Shown: positions 24,558-34,945, counted from the first letter of the stretch. The stretch is DNA of 55,264 bases from an uncultured Spirochaetales bacterium (GCA_902781545.1 CACZJR010000005.1:1-55264); one strand, 5' to 3'. Numbers and translations are program-made. The notes: generated by a model not told the origin, from the letters alone.

Positions 24558-25976
24558 ATGCGTAACAATGAGCAGACTTTTTTCTGGTATGACCTTGAGA
24601 CATTCGGGCTGAATCCCTTCTATGACAGGATAGCCCAGTTCGCCGGACAGCGCACCGACATGGACCTCAATCCTGTCGGAGACCCCATCATCCTCTACTG
24701 CAGGCTTTCGGCAGACTACATCCCGGACCCTGCGGCATGCATGGTCACGGGAATAACCCCGCAGGAGGTCAAGGCAAAAGGTCTGCCGGAGAGCGAGTTC
24801 ATCGAGAAGATCAATGACATCTTCAGTGTCCCCGGAACCTGTGTCTGCGGCTTCAACACCCTGAAGTTCGATGACGAGTTCATCCGCAACGCCCTTTACA
24901 GGAACTTCATGGACCCGTACCAGCGTGAGTGGAAGAATGGGAACTCCAGATGGGACATCATAGACCTTGTCCGCGCCTGCCACGACCTCAGACCCCAGGG
25001 AATCAGCTGGCCGCCTGCAAACGCTAACGGCAACCCCGTGTTCAAGCTCACCGAGATGACAGCCGCCAACCACATCGAGCAGATCGGAGCCCATGACGCA
25101 ATGGTTGACGTCAATGCCACGATTGCAGTGGCAAGACTCATAAAAAAGGTCCAACCTAAGCTTTTCGGCTATTATCTGACACTCAGAAGCAAGATCACCG
25201 TCAAGAACCTCCTGGATCCCCAGGACACACCGAAGCCTGTGCTTCACACCTGCGCGACCTTCACCAACCCCAACGGCTGCTCGTCACTGATAGTCCCGAT
25301 CACCCCGCATGTGAAGAACGAGAACACAATCGTCTGCTTTGACCTGTCCAAGGACATCGCTCCCCTTCTGGCCGCGAAGGCAGAGGACGTGTTCAAGGTC
25401 CCGGGAGTGCTCAGGGTGGCAGTCAACCGCGTGCCGTTCATCGCACCGGTTAACACCATCCGAGCAGAGGATTATCAAAGGCTGGGAATTGACTACGCCA
25501 GCTGCATGCGCCGCTATGAGGAGATAACCAAGAACCGTACCGCACTGATACTGAAGATCCGCTCCAACGAGGGCGACGAGTTCGAGAACCCTGACGACCC
25601 GGATTTCCAGATCTACAGCAAGTTCTTCAGCGACTACGACAAGAAGCTATTCTCCGTTGTCAGGAGCACACCTCCGGAGCAGAGGCTGAAGCTAAACCTG
25701 CGCTTTGAGGATCCGCGCTGCGCCCAGATGCTCTGGCGCCATGTGTGCAGGAACTACCCCAAGGTCCTTGATGAGAGCGACATGGCCAAGTGGAAGTCAT
25801 TCGCGTCCACCAGGCTGCTCTGTCCTCCGGGAAATCCGATCAACGACATAAACTTCGTCTCACGCAAGATCGAGGAACGCATGGCTGACACCTCCCTTGA
25901 TGCCCAGAAAAAGAAGGTTTTGGCGGATTTGCGCAGTTACCTTGTGTCACTGAAACGGTTTGTGGGGCTAAGCTGA
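24558..25976 (+). CDS. sbcB: Exodeoxyribonuclease I
   Basis: A 472-residue ExoI, a processive 3'-5' single-strand DNA exonuclease in recombination and repair. The N-terminal DEDDh exonuclease has WYDLETFGLNPFYDRI (Asp/Glu pair), GFNTLKFDDEFIRNALYRNF and a C-terminal His-Asp pair in HIEQIGAHDAMVDVNATI. The SH3-like and helical ExoI C-terminal region follows. Length agrees with E. coli ExoI (475). It is transcribed divergently from the exported protein gene, with no ribosome site at the ATG. Confidence 0.95.
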   Translation: MRNNEQTFFWYDLETFGLNPFYDRIAQFAGQRTDMDLNPVGDPIILYCRLSADYIPDPAACMVTGITPQEVKAKGLPESEFIEKINDIFSVPGTCVCGFNTLKFDDEFIRNALYRNFMDPYQREWKNGNSRWDIIDLVRACHDLRPQGISWPPANANGNPVFKLTEMTAANHIEQIGAHDAMVDVNATIAVARLIKKVQPKLFGYYLTLRSKITVKNLLDPQDTPKPVLHTCATFTNPNGCSSLIVPITPHVKNENTIVCFDLSKDIAPLLAAKAEDVFKVPGVLRVAVNRVPFIAPVNTIRAEDYQRLGIDYASCMRRYEEITKNRTALILKIRSNEGDEFENPDDPDFQIYSKFFSDYDKKLFSVVRSTPPEQRLKLNLRFEDPRCAQMLWRHVCRNYPKVLDESDMAKWKSFASTRLLCPPGNPINDINFVSRKIEERMADTSLDAQKKKVLADLRSYLVSLKRFVGLS

Positions 25977-26026
25977 CGGTTTTTTGTTGCATTTTCCAAG
26001 AATTTCAGTGATTCTTAAAAATTTTT

Positions 26027-26040
26027 GTTGCAAATGCAAC
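26027..26040 (+). promoter_or_regulatory. Palindromic operator candidate upstream of the nucleoside transporter
   Basis: GTTGCA-AA-TGCAAC is a perfect 6-bp palindrome upstream of the bmp promoter. A further half site (TTTTTGTTGCA) lies about 40 bases upstream at 25981-25991, in the same orientation as the left arm. The spacing and AT-rich flanks suggest a binding site for a dimeric regulator. Which one is unknown. Confidence 0.45.
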
Positions 26041-26064
26041 ATTTTTGATCTTAAAATATATTGT

Positions 26065-26094
26065 TTGTCTCCTTTAAAATCCGTATGATATAAT
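26065..26094 (+). promoter_or_regulatory. Promoter of the nucleoside transporter operon
   Basis: TTGTCT (26065-26070), an 18-base spacer and a consensus TATAAT (26089-26094) with an extended TGA just before it. Transcription should start near 26101, giving a leader of about 57 bases with AGGAG before the binding-protein ATG. Confidence 0.7.
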
Positions 26095-26157
26095 CATCTA
26101 TACACTAATGGGATTAAGGATGAGTCCGGTCCCAAAATACTGAACAGGAGACGGAAC

Positions 26158-27192
26158 ATGAAGAAAGCACTTATCATCGCTCTTCTCGCAATGCTCGCAA
26201 TGGGCATGGTTTTCGCTGGCGGTTCACAGGAAGCCGCAGCCCCAAAGGCCAAGGAAATCAAGGTCGCTCTGATCGTCGCATCAACAATTGACGACAAGGG
26301 CTGGTGCCAGGCAATGCACGACGGCATCCAAGAGGCAATGGCTGAGCTTCCAAAGGGAACAATCGCAGACTACAAGGCAGTTGAGAACACACAGCCCGCA
26401 GATGCCAAGTCGGCAGTCGCGACATATGTCAACCTCGGCTTCAACATCATCATCCTCCACGGCTCACAGTACAGGTCTGTAACTGAGGAAGTCAGCAAGG
26501 AGTATCCGGATGTCATGTTTGCTTTCGGAACAACAACCGATATCATCGGAAACAACGTGTTCAGCTACATGCCTCAGTCAGAGGAGACAGGTTACCTCTC
26601 AGGTATTGTCGCCGGACTCACAACCAAGGTCAACAAGGTCGGAGTCGTAGGACCTATCGACGGCGGTGACTCAGCACGCTACAACAGAGGTTTCGTCCTC
26701 GGTGTCCAGGCAGTCAACCCCAACGCGAAGATCACAGTCACACATATCGGAGACTTCGGCGACACAGTCAAGTCAGCTGAGTTCGCAGAGTCCCTCATCG
26801 CTGCCGGCAACGATGTCCTCACAGGTTCATCACAGCAGGCTCTAGGAGCTCTCAGAGCAGTTGCAAGCTATCCTGACAAGGACCTCTGGTGGGTCGGACA
26901 GGATATCGCACAGATCGGACTTGATGAGGGTTACAAGTGCATCGCAGCCTCCTCATACAACTACAAGGCCGTCCTGATCGGACTGGTCCAGGCATTCCAG
27001 GCCGGAAAGCTCGGCGGAGAGGTCATCCCGATGAACTTCTCAAACGGCGGCTTCATCTGGGCATGGAACGACAAGTGCGCGGACAAGATCACTGCTGAGA
27101 TCAAGAAGGCTGTCGAGGACAAGATGGCTGAGTTCAAGGCAAAGGCCGACACCCTCGCCAACTGGAAGGACGTCGACTACTCAAAGCTCTGA
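26158..27192 (+). CDS. BMP-family nucleoside ABC transporter substrate-binding protein
   Basis: A 344-residue periplasmic binding protein of the BMP/PnrA (Med) family, which binds purine nucleosides. The signal peptide MKKALIIALLAMLAMGMVFA is followed by GGSQEAA. There is no lipobox Cys, so it is soluble or anchored only by an uncleaved signal, unlike lipoprotein TmpC. Family motifs are DDKGWCQAMHDGIQEA, FNIIILHGSQY, GGDSARYNRGFVLGVQAVNP and WWVGQDIAQIG. It is followed by a hairpin that separates it from the ATPase gene, consistent with higher expression of the binding protein. Confidence 0.93.
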   Translation: MKKALIIALLAMLAMGMVFAGGSQEAAAPKAKEIKVALIVASTIDDKGWCQAMHDGIQEAMAELPKGTIADYKAVENTQPADAKSAVATYVNLGFNIIILHGSQYRSVTEEVSKEYPDVMFAFGTTTDIIGNNVFSYMPQSEETGYLSGIVAGLTTKVNKVGVVGPIDGGDSARYNRGFVLGVQAVNPNAKITVTHIGDFGDTVKSAEFAESLIAAGNDVLTGSSQQALGALRAVASYPDKDLWWVGQDIAQIGLDEGYKCIAASSYNYKAVLIGLVQAFQAGKLGGEVIPMNFSNGGFIWAWNDKCADKITAEIKKAVEDKMAEFKAKADTLANWKDVDYSKL

Positions 27193-27213
27193 TTAATTTC
27201 GAACGCTTCAGAT

Positions 27214-27243
27214 GTGCAGGTCCTTGTGGCCTGCACTGTTTTT
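27214..27243 (+). terminator. Hairpin with T-run after the binding-protein gene
   Basis: GTGCAGG (27214-27220) and CCTGCAC (27230-27236) form a 7-bp stem with a 9-base loop, followed by TGTTTTT. It looks like a partial intrinsic terminator that lowers transcription of the downstream ATPase, permease and hydroxylase genes relative to the binding protein. Confidence 0.7.
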
Positions 27244-27268
27244 AATGACTACTTTTTTATCGGAACCG

Positions 27269-28798
27269 ATGGCACGATTTGATAAAATAACAGAACTGCG
27301 TGTGGAGCACATAACAAAGCGCTTTCCCGGCGTGCTTGCTAGCGATGACATCTCCCTTACCGTGGGAGAGCACCAGATACTTGCACTTGTCGGAGAGAAC
27401 GGTGCAGGAAAGACCACACTTATGAACATGATCATGGGACTGTACCAGCCTGATGAGGGAAAGATCTTCATCAACGGGCAGGAGGTGCAGCTCAAGACCC
27501 CGAATGACGCATTTGACTGCGGAATCGGAATGGTGCACCAGCACTACATGCTGGTCCCGAACATGACTGTCCTTGAGAACATCGCCCTGGGCATGAAGAG
27601 CAGCTGGAAAGGCATAAAGGTGGACCTCCAGTCTGTAAGGGACAAGATTGTTGAGATATCGGAGAAATACGGGCTCAAGGTTGATCCCGACGCATATATC
27701 TGGCAGCTTGCCGTAGGTGAGCAGCAGCGTGTGGAGTTGGTCAAGACGCTCTGTCTGGGAGCAAAGTTCCTGATCCTGGACGAGCCTACCAGCGCACTGA
27801 CTCCCCAGGAGACAGACGAGCTCATCGCGCTTCTCAAGAACATGAGCAGTGAGCTGTCCATAATCTTCATCAGCCACAAGCTCAACGAGGTCAAGGCCCT
27901 GTCTGACAAGGTCAGCATCCTGAGACACGGAAAGGTTGTCTTTGAGGGAAGCACAGCAGACTACACACCCAAGCAGATCGCGGCCCTGATGACAGGCCAT
28001 GAGGTTGAGGTGAACGCAAACACGGACGCACCGCCGCAGGGTGATCCCGCACTGGTGATCAAGGACCTGTGCGTCAGAAGTGACCGCGGCTTCCTGGCAC
28101 TGGACAACTTCAACCTTACTGTCAGATCCGGTGAGATCGTCGGACTTGCAGGTGTATCCGGAAACGGACAGAGGGAGCTTGCGGAGGCAATCAACGGAAT
28201 CAGAAAGAGCGAGAGCGGAAGCATAGAGCTGTTCGGGTCCTCAATCAGGAACCTCACTCCGGGACAGATAATCGCAACAGGCATGGGCTATATCCCCGAG
28301 GAGAGGAACACCGAGGGAATTGTCCCGTCCATGTCAATCAAGGAGAACATAATCCTCAAGGACAGCGAGACAGGGACATTCTCCAAGAACCATCTCCTCA
28401 AGCACAAAGTCATTGAGAGCACATCCCAGAGGCTCAGGGAGGAGTTCGACATCCGCTGCCCCGGAGTCAACACCGCGGCAGGTTCCCTCTCCGGAGGAAA
28501 CATCCAGAAAGTCATCCTTGCAAGGGAGATAGCCAGAAAACCCAAGTTCCTGGTCTGCGTCTACCCCATCAGGGGCCTGGACATGGGAGCTGCGGAGTTC
28601 ATCCATAAGGAGCTTCTGAAGCTGCGCAAGAGCGGAGTCGGAATACTTCTCATCAGCGAGGAGCTTGAGGAGATCATGAACCTGAGTGACCGCATCGCGG
28701 TCATCTTCAAGGGACAGACCCAGGCGGTTCTGGAACGCGGCCAGGCCACGACGGAACGTCTGGGAATGCTTATGGCAGGAGTGAGGGAAGATGAATAA
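27269..28798 (+). CDS. Nucleoside ABC transporter ATPase (two nucleotide-binding domains)
   Basis: A 509-residue double ATPase of the sugar/nucleoside type. Domain 1 is complete: GENGAGKTT, LAVGEQQRVELVK signature and FLILDEPTSAL. Domain 2 has a degenerate Walker A (GVSGNGQRELAEAI), a normal LSGGNIQKVILARE signature and a Walker B region in which YPIRGLDMGA replaces the usual acidic pattern. Asymmetric domains are normal for this family. An in-frame ATG at 27245 lies in the terminator T-run, so 27269 is preferred although its ribosome site is weak. It overlaps the first permease by 8 bases. Confidence 0.93.
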   Translation: MARFDKITELRVEHITKRFPGVLASDDISLTVGEHQILALVGENGAGKTTLMNMIMGLYQPDEGKIFINGQEVQLKTPNDAFDCGIGMVHQHYMLVPNMTVLENIALGMKSSWKGIKVDLQSVRDKIVEISEKYGLKVDPDAYIWQLAVGEQQRVELVKTLCLGAKFLILDEPTSALTPQETDELIALLKNMSSELSIIFISHKLNEVKALSDKVSILRHGKVVFEGSTADYTPKQIAALMTGHEVEVNANTDAPPQGDPALVIKDLCVRSDRGFLALDNFNLTVRSGEIVGLAGVSGNGQRELAEAINGIRKSESGSIELFGSSIRNLTPGQIIATGMGYIPEERNTEGIVPSMSIKENIILKDSETGTFSKNHLLKHKVIESTSQRLREEFDIRCPGVNTAAGSLSGGNIQKVILAREIARKPKFLVCVYPIRGLDMGAAEFIHKELLKLRKSGVGILLISEELEEIMNLSDRIAVIFKGQTQAVLERGQATTERLGMLMAGVREDE

Positions 28799-29885
28799 CT
28801 ACAAGATTATCTACAAGATCGCAGTGGTTGTGATTGCAGTTCTTGCCGCACTTCTGGTCGGAGCACTCATAATCATCGCAGTTGGCGGAGATGTTTTCTA
28901 CACATACTGGATCATAATCTCCATGCCGTTCAAGAACATGAGATCCTTCAGCGAGGTCATGATAAGGATGATACCCCTGCTGATAATAGCGCTGGGAATA
29001 GCCGTCAGCTCCAGAAGCGGAATAATCAACATCGGAGCCGAAGGCCAGATGTACATGGGAATAATCGCGGCAACTGTGATAGCCACAAACTGCGCGTCGC
29101 TTCCCAAGTTCCTTGTTGTGCCGCTGTGCATAATCGCAGGAGCTGTGGCCGGAGGCCTCTACGGCTTCATCCCGGGCTGGCTCAAAGCCAAGCTCGAGGT
29201 CAGCGAGCTCCTGTCGACGGTCATGCTCAACTATGTGGCGACCCAGTTCTTCAACTTCTGCATCCGTGTCCCGCTTCTGGACCCGACTGAGAAATCAGGA
29301 ACCCCGATGAGCAGAAGAGTAGCCGAGAATGCCACGTTATCAAGACTTTTCAGGGGAATGTCACTTCATCAGGGTGTTTTCCTTGCGATTATCCTTGTAG
29401 TGGTGATTTACATCCTGCTGTTCAAGACAACCTGGGGCTACAAGATGAGGGCCGCAGGCGCATCCGCAAGATCAGCGCGTTACGGCGGAATCAACGTCTC
29501 AAAATACCTGATCATCTCCATGGTGATCTCCGGAGCCTGCGCAGGAATGGCAGGAGCCGTTGAGCTCATGGGTGTTCAGGGAAGAGCCGTCGCCGGAATG
29601 ACAAGCGGCTACGGATTCTCCGGAGTTGTCGTGGCCCTGTTCGGAGCACTTCATCCGATCTGGATCGTCCCGGCGTCATTCTTCTTCGGAATCCTGCTTT
29701 ACAGCCAGGTCAACCTGCAGATTCTGACAAGCGTCCCGCCAAACCTGGTCAAGGCTCTTCAGGGCCTGATCATCCTTATCATCGTGGCGGTGCAGATGGT
29801 CATCTCCAACCCGTACTCTATCGAGCGATTCAGGAAGAGGTTCTTCGCAGGCCGGGAGAAACCGAATACAGGAAAGGAGGCATGA
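28791..29885 (+). CDS. Nucleoside ABC transporter permease 1
   Basis: A 364-residue inner-membrane permease of the BPD_transp_2 family (NupB/YufP-like). It has about nine or ten hydrophobic segments and the cytoplasmic EAA-like loop KMRAAGASARSARYGGINVSKY. The characteristic INIGAEGQMYMGIIAATVIA lies near residue 80. It forms the membrane channel with the next permease, powered by the double ATPase. It overlaps the ATPase gene by 8 bases and is separated from the second permease by one base. Confidence 0.93.
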   Translation: MNNYKIIYKIAVVVIAVLAALLVGALIIIAVGGDVFYTYWIIISMPFKNMRSFSEVMIRMIPLLIIALGIAVSSRSGIINIGAEGQMYMGIIAATVIATNCASLPKFLVVPLCIIAGAVAGGLYGFIPGWLKAKLEVSELLSTVMLNYVATQFFNFCIRVPLLDPTEKSGTPMSRRVAENATLSRLFRGMSLHQGVFLAIILVVVIYILLFKTTWGYKMRAAGASARSARYGGINVSKYLIISMVISGACAGMAGAVELMGVQGRAVAGMTSGYGFSGVVVALFGALHPIWIVPASFFFGILLYSQVNLQILTSVPPNLVKALQGLIILIIVAVQMVISNPYSIERFRKRFFAGREKPNTGKEA

Positions 29886-29886
29886 C

Positions 29887-30834
29887 ATGGATTTTGTTGT
29901 AAACACACTGACACTCACAGTCCGTTTCGCAGTAACCCTGATGATTGCCTCAATGGGAGAGATGTTCAACCAGAAGGCAGGTATCTTCAACCTCGGTTGT
30001 GAGGGAATTATGAGCGTGGGAGCCTTTCTGGGAATGCTCATCCCCTTCACCATCATCGGACCGGGCACAGCACCGGGATATGTCAATATCCTGGGTCTTG
30101 TGGCTGGAACCGTGGCAGGATGCCTTCTCGGACTTCTCTTCGGAGTGATTGTCATCACATTCCGCGCCCCGCAGGGAATAGCAGGAATCGGAATGCAGAT
30201 GTTCGGTGTCGGACTTGCGGGAACATTCTTCAGGTCCTACATCGGAGGCACGCAGTCAATCACCGGAATCTCATCCTTTGAGATCCCCCTTCTCTCAAAG
30301 ATCCCAGTGCTGGGCAAGATACTGTTCACCCACAACCCGTTGGTATACTTCGCATACCTTCTGGTACCGGTCGCATGGTATGTGATTTTCAAGACCCCAT
30401 GGGGCCTGAAGGTCAGGGCCGTGGGAACACATCCAAGGGCCGCAGACTCTCTCGGAATCAATGTCACGAGGATCCGCTTCCAGAGCCTTGCAGTCGGAGG
30501 AGCCATGGCAGGCTTCGCAGGAGCTTTCCTCACCCTCTGCCAGGCCAAGATGTTCAACGCCGACATCATCAACGGCCGCGGATTCATCGCAGTTGCCCTT
30601 GTCTACTTCGGACAGTGGCACCCGATCAAGATATTCCTCGGTGCCCTGCTGTTCACATTTGCGCAGACACTGCAGACACAGATCCAGATCTTTGTCCCGC
30701 AGTTCCAGTATTATGAGTTCCTCACGATGCTGCCGTACATCCTCGTCATAGTGGTTCTTGCCTTCAACCGCAAGTCCAACAGGCTCGGACCTACAGCACT
30801 CGGAAGACCGTTCAACAGGGAGATGCGTGTGTGA
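29887..30834 (+). CDS. Nucleoside ABC transporter permease 2
   Basis: A 315-residue second permease (NupC/YufQ-like) with about eight membrane segments. It shows FNLGCEGIMSVGAFLGML in the first third and the coupling loop KVRAVGTHPRAADSLGINVTRI. GGAGG upstream supports the start. Its final GTG-TGA overlaps the GTG start of the molybdenum hydroxylase gene, which ties uptake and oxidation of the substrate together at the translational level. Confidence 0.93.
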   Translation: MDFVVNTLTLTVRFAVTLMIASMGEMFNQKAGIFNLGCEGIMSVGAFLGMLIPFTIIGPGTAPGYVNILGLVAGTVAGCLLGLLFGVIVITFRAPQGIAGIGMQMFGVGLAGTFFRSYIGGTQSITGISSFEIPLLSKIPVLGKILFTHNPLVYFAYLLVPVAWYVIFKTPWGLKVRAVGTHPRAADSLGINVTRIRFQSLAVGGAMAGFAGAFLTLCQAKMFNADIINGRGFIAVALVYFGQWHPIKIFLGALLFTFAQTLQTQIQIFVPQFQYYEFLTMLPYILVIVVLAFNRKSNRLGPTALGRPFNREMRV

Positions 30835-33800
30835 ACATCACTCTGACGGTCAACGGCAGGACTGTCTCTCCAGAAAGAGACAAGAAGCTTCTCAGGTATC
30901 TCAGGGACGACCTCAGGCTGACATCCGTCAAGGACGGGTGCTCCGAGGGCGCCTGCGGTGCCTGTACAGTCCTTGTTGACGGAAAGCCCGTCCGCTCCTG
31001 CTCCGTGCTCCTGTCAGAGATTAACGGATCATCGGTGACGACCCTTGAGGGGATTCCCGAGAAAGAGAAGGAGATCTACACTGCTGCATTCGGCCAGGCC
31101 GGTGCGGTCCAGTGCGGCTTCTGCACCCCGGGCATGATCATCTGCGCAAAGGGACTTCTGGATGAGAAACCCCATCCGTCGGAGAACGATATCCGTCACG
31201 CGATACGCAACAACATCTGCCGCTGCACAGGCTATGTGAAGATCGTCAAGGCAATCAGGCTGGCTTCCGAGATGCTGCTTGACGGCAAGAGCATTGACGA
31301 TGACCGGAACTGGAAGATCGGCATGCGCGTGCCGCGCGTCGATGTCCTGGACAAGACCACAGGCAAGGCAATCTATCCTGATGACATCTACATGGACGGC
31401 ATGCTCTTTGCGGTTGCTGTCAGAAGCAAGTATCCGAGGGCACGTGTGCTCTCAATAGACACAAAGGCCGCGTCAGAGGTGTCCGGGGTCGTGAGGATCC
31501 TCACCGCTTCTGACATTCCCGGTGACATCAAGGTCGGACACCTGAAACGTGACTGGGACACGATGATTGCAGTAGGAGGCATCACACGTTATGTGGGAGA
31601 TGTCATCTGCCTGATCGCGGCTGAGTCCTACAAGGCGGCAAAGAAGGCGGCGAAGCTGGTGAAGGTAGGCTATGAGGTGCTGCCTTTTGTGAGTAACCCC
31701 TATGAGGCCATGCGTGATAATGCCCCTCAGATCCATGAGGACGGCAACCTCCTGGGCCACACCCATATCAGCCGCGGTGACGCGGACAGGGCCATCCGGG
31801 AATCGGATCATGTCATAACAGAGCGCTTCTCCACCCCGTGGACGGAGCACGCTTTCCTTGAGCCGGAATGTGCGGTCTCTGTCCCGGAATCTGACGGGGG
31901 AGTCAGGATCTACTCAACAGACCAGGGTGTCTACGACACAAGACGTGAGACTGCCCCGATGCTCGGACTTCCCGAGGAGATGGTTCGCGTTGAGAACTGC
32001 TACGTAGGCGGAGGATTCGGTGGCAAGGAGGATGTGACTGTGCAGCATCTGAGCGCGCTGGTCGCATACCTGACAAAGCGGCCGTGCAAGATGAAGCTCA
32101 CCAGGGAGGAGAGCCTTGCGGTCCATCCCAAGCGCCACCCGATGGACATGGAGTTCGCCCTTGGATGTGACAAGGACGGAATCATCAAGGGCCTGAAAGC
32201 AAAGGTCATCTCCGATACAGGCGCATATGCCTCACTGGGCATTCCCGTGCTCCAGAGGGCCTGCACCCATGCATCAGGGCCGTACAACTACCAGAACCTT
32301 GAGATAGACGGATACGCATACTACACAAACAACCCGCCTGCCGGTGCCTTCAGGGGCTTCGGAGTCACCCAGACCTGCTTTGCCATAGAGTCTCTTCTGA
32401 ACTACATGGCCGACGAGGTCGGAATCTCGCATTGGGAGATAAGGTACCGCAACGCCATCAGACCGGGCCAGTGCCTCCCGAACGGCCAGATAGTTGATGA
32501 CTCCACAGGCCTTGTTGAGACCCTTCTGGCTGTCAAGGATGAGTTTGAGTCCCATGAGAACACAGGAATAGCCTGCGCCATGAAGAACGCAGGCGTGGGT
32601 GTCGGAATCCCTGATTACGGACGTGTGAGACTTGAGGTCAAGAACGGCAAGGTCCTTATCCACTGCGGAGGCTCATGTCTGGGCCAGGGCCTTTGCACCG
32701 TGCTCAAGCAGATAGTCTGTGATGTCACAGCTCTTCCATCCGACCTGGTCGTAGAGGAACGCTCCAACACGGCAAACGCCCCGGACAGCGGCACATCCTC
32801 AGGCTCAAGGCATACCACCATCTCAGGAGAGGCGGCACGACGTGCAGCCCTGAAGCTCAAAGAGGCCTTAGGTGAAAACAATAGCCTGAATGAGCTTGAA
32901 GGGCGAGATTTTTATGCTGAATACCTGGCTAAGACGGACCCGTTCGGCTCGGATCTTCCGAATCCAAAGAGCCATGTGGCCTACGGTTATGCCACCCAGA
33001 TCTGCATACTGGATCCAAGGACAGACAAGATAAAGCGGATAGTGGCGGCCCACGATGTCGGGCGCGCGATCAATCCCACGAACGTGGAGGGCCAGATAGA
33101 AGGCGGCGTTGTAATGGGCCTTGGCTATGCGCTCCGCGAGCGTTATGACCTTGAGAACTGCATCCCTCCGGTAAAATACGCTTCCCTTCAGCTTTTCCGC
33201 GCCGATGAGGTCCCGGAGATCAGGCCGGTGATAGTCGAGCGCGCAGGCCTTGATGTCGGAAGCGGCGCCATAGGCCTTGGAGAGATAGTCTCCATCCCCA
33301 CTGCCCCTGCGGTTGCTGACGCTTACTACAGGCTTGACGGAATCCGCAGGCGCAACCTGCCTGTGATTGACACCCCTTATGAGGATATTGAGCAGAGACT
33401 CGCCACCAGGAAGGCAAGGATGCTTGTGATCAACAAGGACGCAAGATGCATCGGATGCTATGAGTGCGTCCATGCCTGCTCCAAGTCCTACTTCAGGACC
33501 AACAAGGCCTCAATGGCGTTCATCCGTGTGCAGGAGAAGGAAGGAGTCGGCAACAAAAGCGCCATTGAGGGAAAGATCACAAGGCCTGTGGTTTGCATAC
33601 AATGCGGCAAATGTGCTAAAGTCTGCCCTATCGGGGCAATCAGGCAGAACCGCTACGGAGCCTATGTCGTTGACATCAAGATGTGCATAAACTGCGGCAA
33701 ATGCAGGGAGGCATGTCCGTTCGGCGTAATGGTCGAGGACACAGACAGCAATGTCACGAAGAAGTGTCTTGCATGCGGGACCTGCGTGAAAGCCTGCTCC

Positions 33801-33884
33801 ATGGGAGTTCTGAGCCTTTACTCACCGCCTGAGCCCATACTGGAACAGGTGAAGCTTCCCCGGGTGCCAGAGGACAAGAGATGA
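30831..33884 (+). CDS. Single-chain molybdenum hydroxylase (xanthine dehydrogenase-like) with polyferredoxin tail
   Basis: A 1017-residue enzyme of the xanthine dehydrogenase family. Residues 1-~150 hold two [2Fe-2S] clusters (Cys37/42/45/57 and Cys95/98/130/132). The molybdopterin domain (~158-860) has [34 protein letters not shown] and the catalytic-Glu region [14 protein letters not shown]. Residues 862-1017 add four [4Fe-4S] motifs, starting at Cys873, 922, 952 and 979. The FAD domain of classical enzymes is absent, so the electron partner is probably ferredoxin. Purine hydroxylation is inferred from the upstream nucleoside transporter and the yqeB/yqeC genes at 50.4-51.9 kb. The GTG start overlaps the permease stop. 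Confidence 0.9.
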   Translation: MNITLTVNGRTVSPERDKKLLRYLRDDLRLTSVKDGCSEGACGACTVLVDGKPVRSCSVLLSEINGSSVTTLEGIPEKEKEIYTAAFGQAGAVQCGFCTPGMIICAKGLLDEKPHPSENDIRHAIRNNICRCTGYVKIVKAIRLASEMLLDGKSIDDDRNWKIGMRVPRVDVLDKTTGKAIYPDDIYMDGMLFAVAVRSKYPRARVLSIDTKAASEVSGVVRILTASDIPGDIKVGHLKRDWDTMIAVGGITRYVGDVICLIAAESYKAAKKAAKLVKVGYEVLPFVSNPYEAMRDNAPQIHEDGNLLGHTHISRGDADRAIRESDHVITERFSTPWTEHAFLEPECAVSVPESDGGVRIYSTDQGVYDTRRETAPMLGLPEEMVRVENCYVGGGFGGKEDVTVQHLSALVAYLTKRPCKMKLTREESLAVHPKRHPMDMEFALGCDKDGIIKGLKAKVISDTGAYASLGIPVLQRACTHASGPYNYQNLEIDGYAYYTNNPPAGAFRGFGVTQTCFAIESLLNYMADEVGISHWEIRYRNAIRPGQCLPNGQIVDDSTGLVETLLAVKDEFESHENTGIACAMKNAGVGVGIPDYGRVRLEVKNGKVLIHCGGSCLGQGLCTVLKQIVCDVTALPSDLVVEERSNTANAPDSGTSSGSRHTTISGEAARRAALKLKEALGENNSLNELEGRDFYAEYLAKTDPFGSDLPNPKSHVAYGYATQICILDPRTDKIKRIVAAHDVGRAINPTNVEGQIEGGVVMGLGYALRERYDLENCIPPVKYASLQLFRADEVPEIRPVIVERAGLDVGSGAIGLGEIVSIPTAPAVADAYYRLDGIRRRNLPVIDTPYEDIEQRLATRKARMLVINKDARCIGCYECVHACSKSYFRTNKASMAFIRVQEKEGVGNKSAIEGKITRPVVCIQCGKCAKVCPIGAIRQNRYGAYVVDIKMCINCGKCREACPFGVMVEDTDSNVTKKCLACGTCVKACSMGVLSLYSPPEPILEQVKLPRVPEDKR

Positions 33885-34945
33885 CAGAGAAACTTGATGA
33901 TTTCAGAAAACAGCTTGAGGACCTTGACGCAAAGCTATCAGATCCCGATGTCATGAAGGACATGAGCCAGTACAAGAACCTGATGCTGGAACGCAGCCAC
34001 CTTGTCCCCATAGTCGAGGAACTTGAGAACCTGAAGTCCCTGATGGAGAATCTTGCAGACAACGAGGCCCTCTCACATGAGGATGACGAGGAGATCGCCG
34101 AGATGGCAAAGGAAGAGATCCCAGTCCTGAAGGAGCAGATAGAGAAAAGCGAGCGCAGGTGCAAGATGCTCCTGATCCCGCCTGATCCGCTTGAGGGAAA
34201 GAACATCATCATGGAGATCCGCGCCGGTACCGGCGGAGAGGAAGCTGCGCTGTTCGCAGCTGACCTTTACAGGATGTACTCATACTATGCCGAGTCAATG
34301 CACTGGAAGATCGAGGAGATCAGCTCCAACGCCACCGAGCTCGGCGGCTATAAGGAGATTGTCCTCTCAATCAGCGGCAAGGATGTCTACGGCTCACTCA
34401 GATGGGAGAGCGGCGTCCACCGCGTGCAGCGTGTGCCTGAGACGGAAAGCGGCGGAAGGATACACACGTCCGCAGTCACGGTGGCGGTCCTTCCCGAGGC
34501 TGAGGAGACTGAGATAGACATCAGGCAGGAGGATCTCAGGATCGATGTCATGAGAGCCGGCGGCCCGGGCGGACAGTGCGTCAACACCACAGAGAGCGCT
34601 GTCAGGATCACCCACATCCCCTCAGGTCTTGTCGTGATCTGCCAGAACCAGAAGTCACAGCTTCAGAACCGCATGGAGGCCATGAGGGTCCTCAGGTCCC
34701 GTCTCTATGACCTTGAGGCAGGAAAGAAGGCAAAGGAGCGCGCAGAGGAGAGACGCAGCCAGGTCGGAAGCGGAGACAGGAGCGAGAGAATCCGCACCTA
34801 CAACTTTCCGCAGAACAGGCTCACGGATCACAGGATCAACCTCACGCTTTACAAGCTTGACCTGATCATGGAGGGTCAGCTCCAGGATGTCATAGAGGCG
34901 CTGAAGGTCGCCGCTGGCGAGCAGGCACTCAGGGAAGCCACGTGA
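33881..34945 (+). CDS. prfA: Peptide chain release factor 1
   Basis: A 354-residue RF1 that ends translation at UAA and UAG. The GGQ peptidyl-hydrolysis loop is [17 protein letters not shown]. The codon-recognition region lies in [19 protein letters not shown], and an N-terminal coiled domain is present. The length is normal. It begins inside the stop of the hydroxylase gene (ATGA) and overlaps prmC as GTGA, so an essential translation gene is coupled to the purine operon. No separate promoter was identified. Confidence 0.97.
   Translation: MTEKLDDFRKQLEDLDAKLSDPDVMKDMSQYKNLMLERSHLVPIVEELENLKSLMENLADNEALSHEDDEEIAEMAKEEIPVLKEQIEKSERRCKMLLIPPDPLEGKNIIMEIRAGTGGEEAALFAADLYRMYSYYAESMHWKIEEISSNATELGGYKEIVLSISGKDVYGSLRWESGVHRVQRVPETESGGRIHTSAVTVAVLPEAEETEIDIRQEDLRIDVMRAGGPGGQCVNTTESAVRITHIPSGLVVICQNQKSQLQNRMEAMRVLRSRLYDLEAGKKAKERAEERRSQVGSGDRSERIRTYNFPQNRLTDHRINLTLYKLDLIMEGQLQDVIEALKVAAGEQALREAT

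Noticed and set aside
26158-26230. Lipoprotein status for the BMP-type binding protein
   Set aside because: The signal peptide ends FA-GGSQE with no Cys at the cleavage site.
30831-33884. Selenocysteine (in-frame TGA) in the molybdenum hydroxylase
   Set aside because: The frame has no internal TGA. Any selenium would be the labile cofactor type, not selenocysteine.
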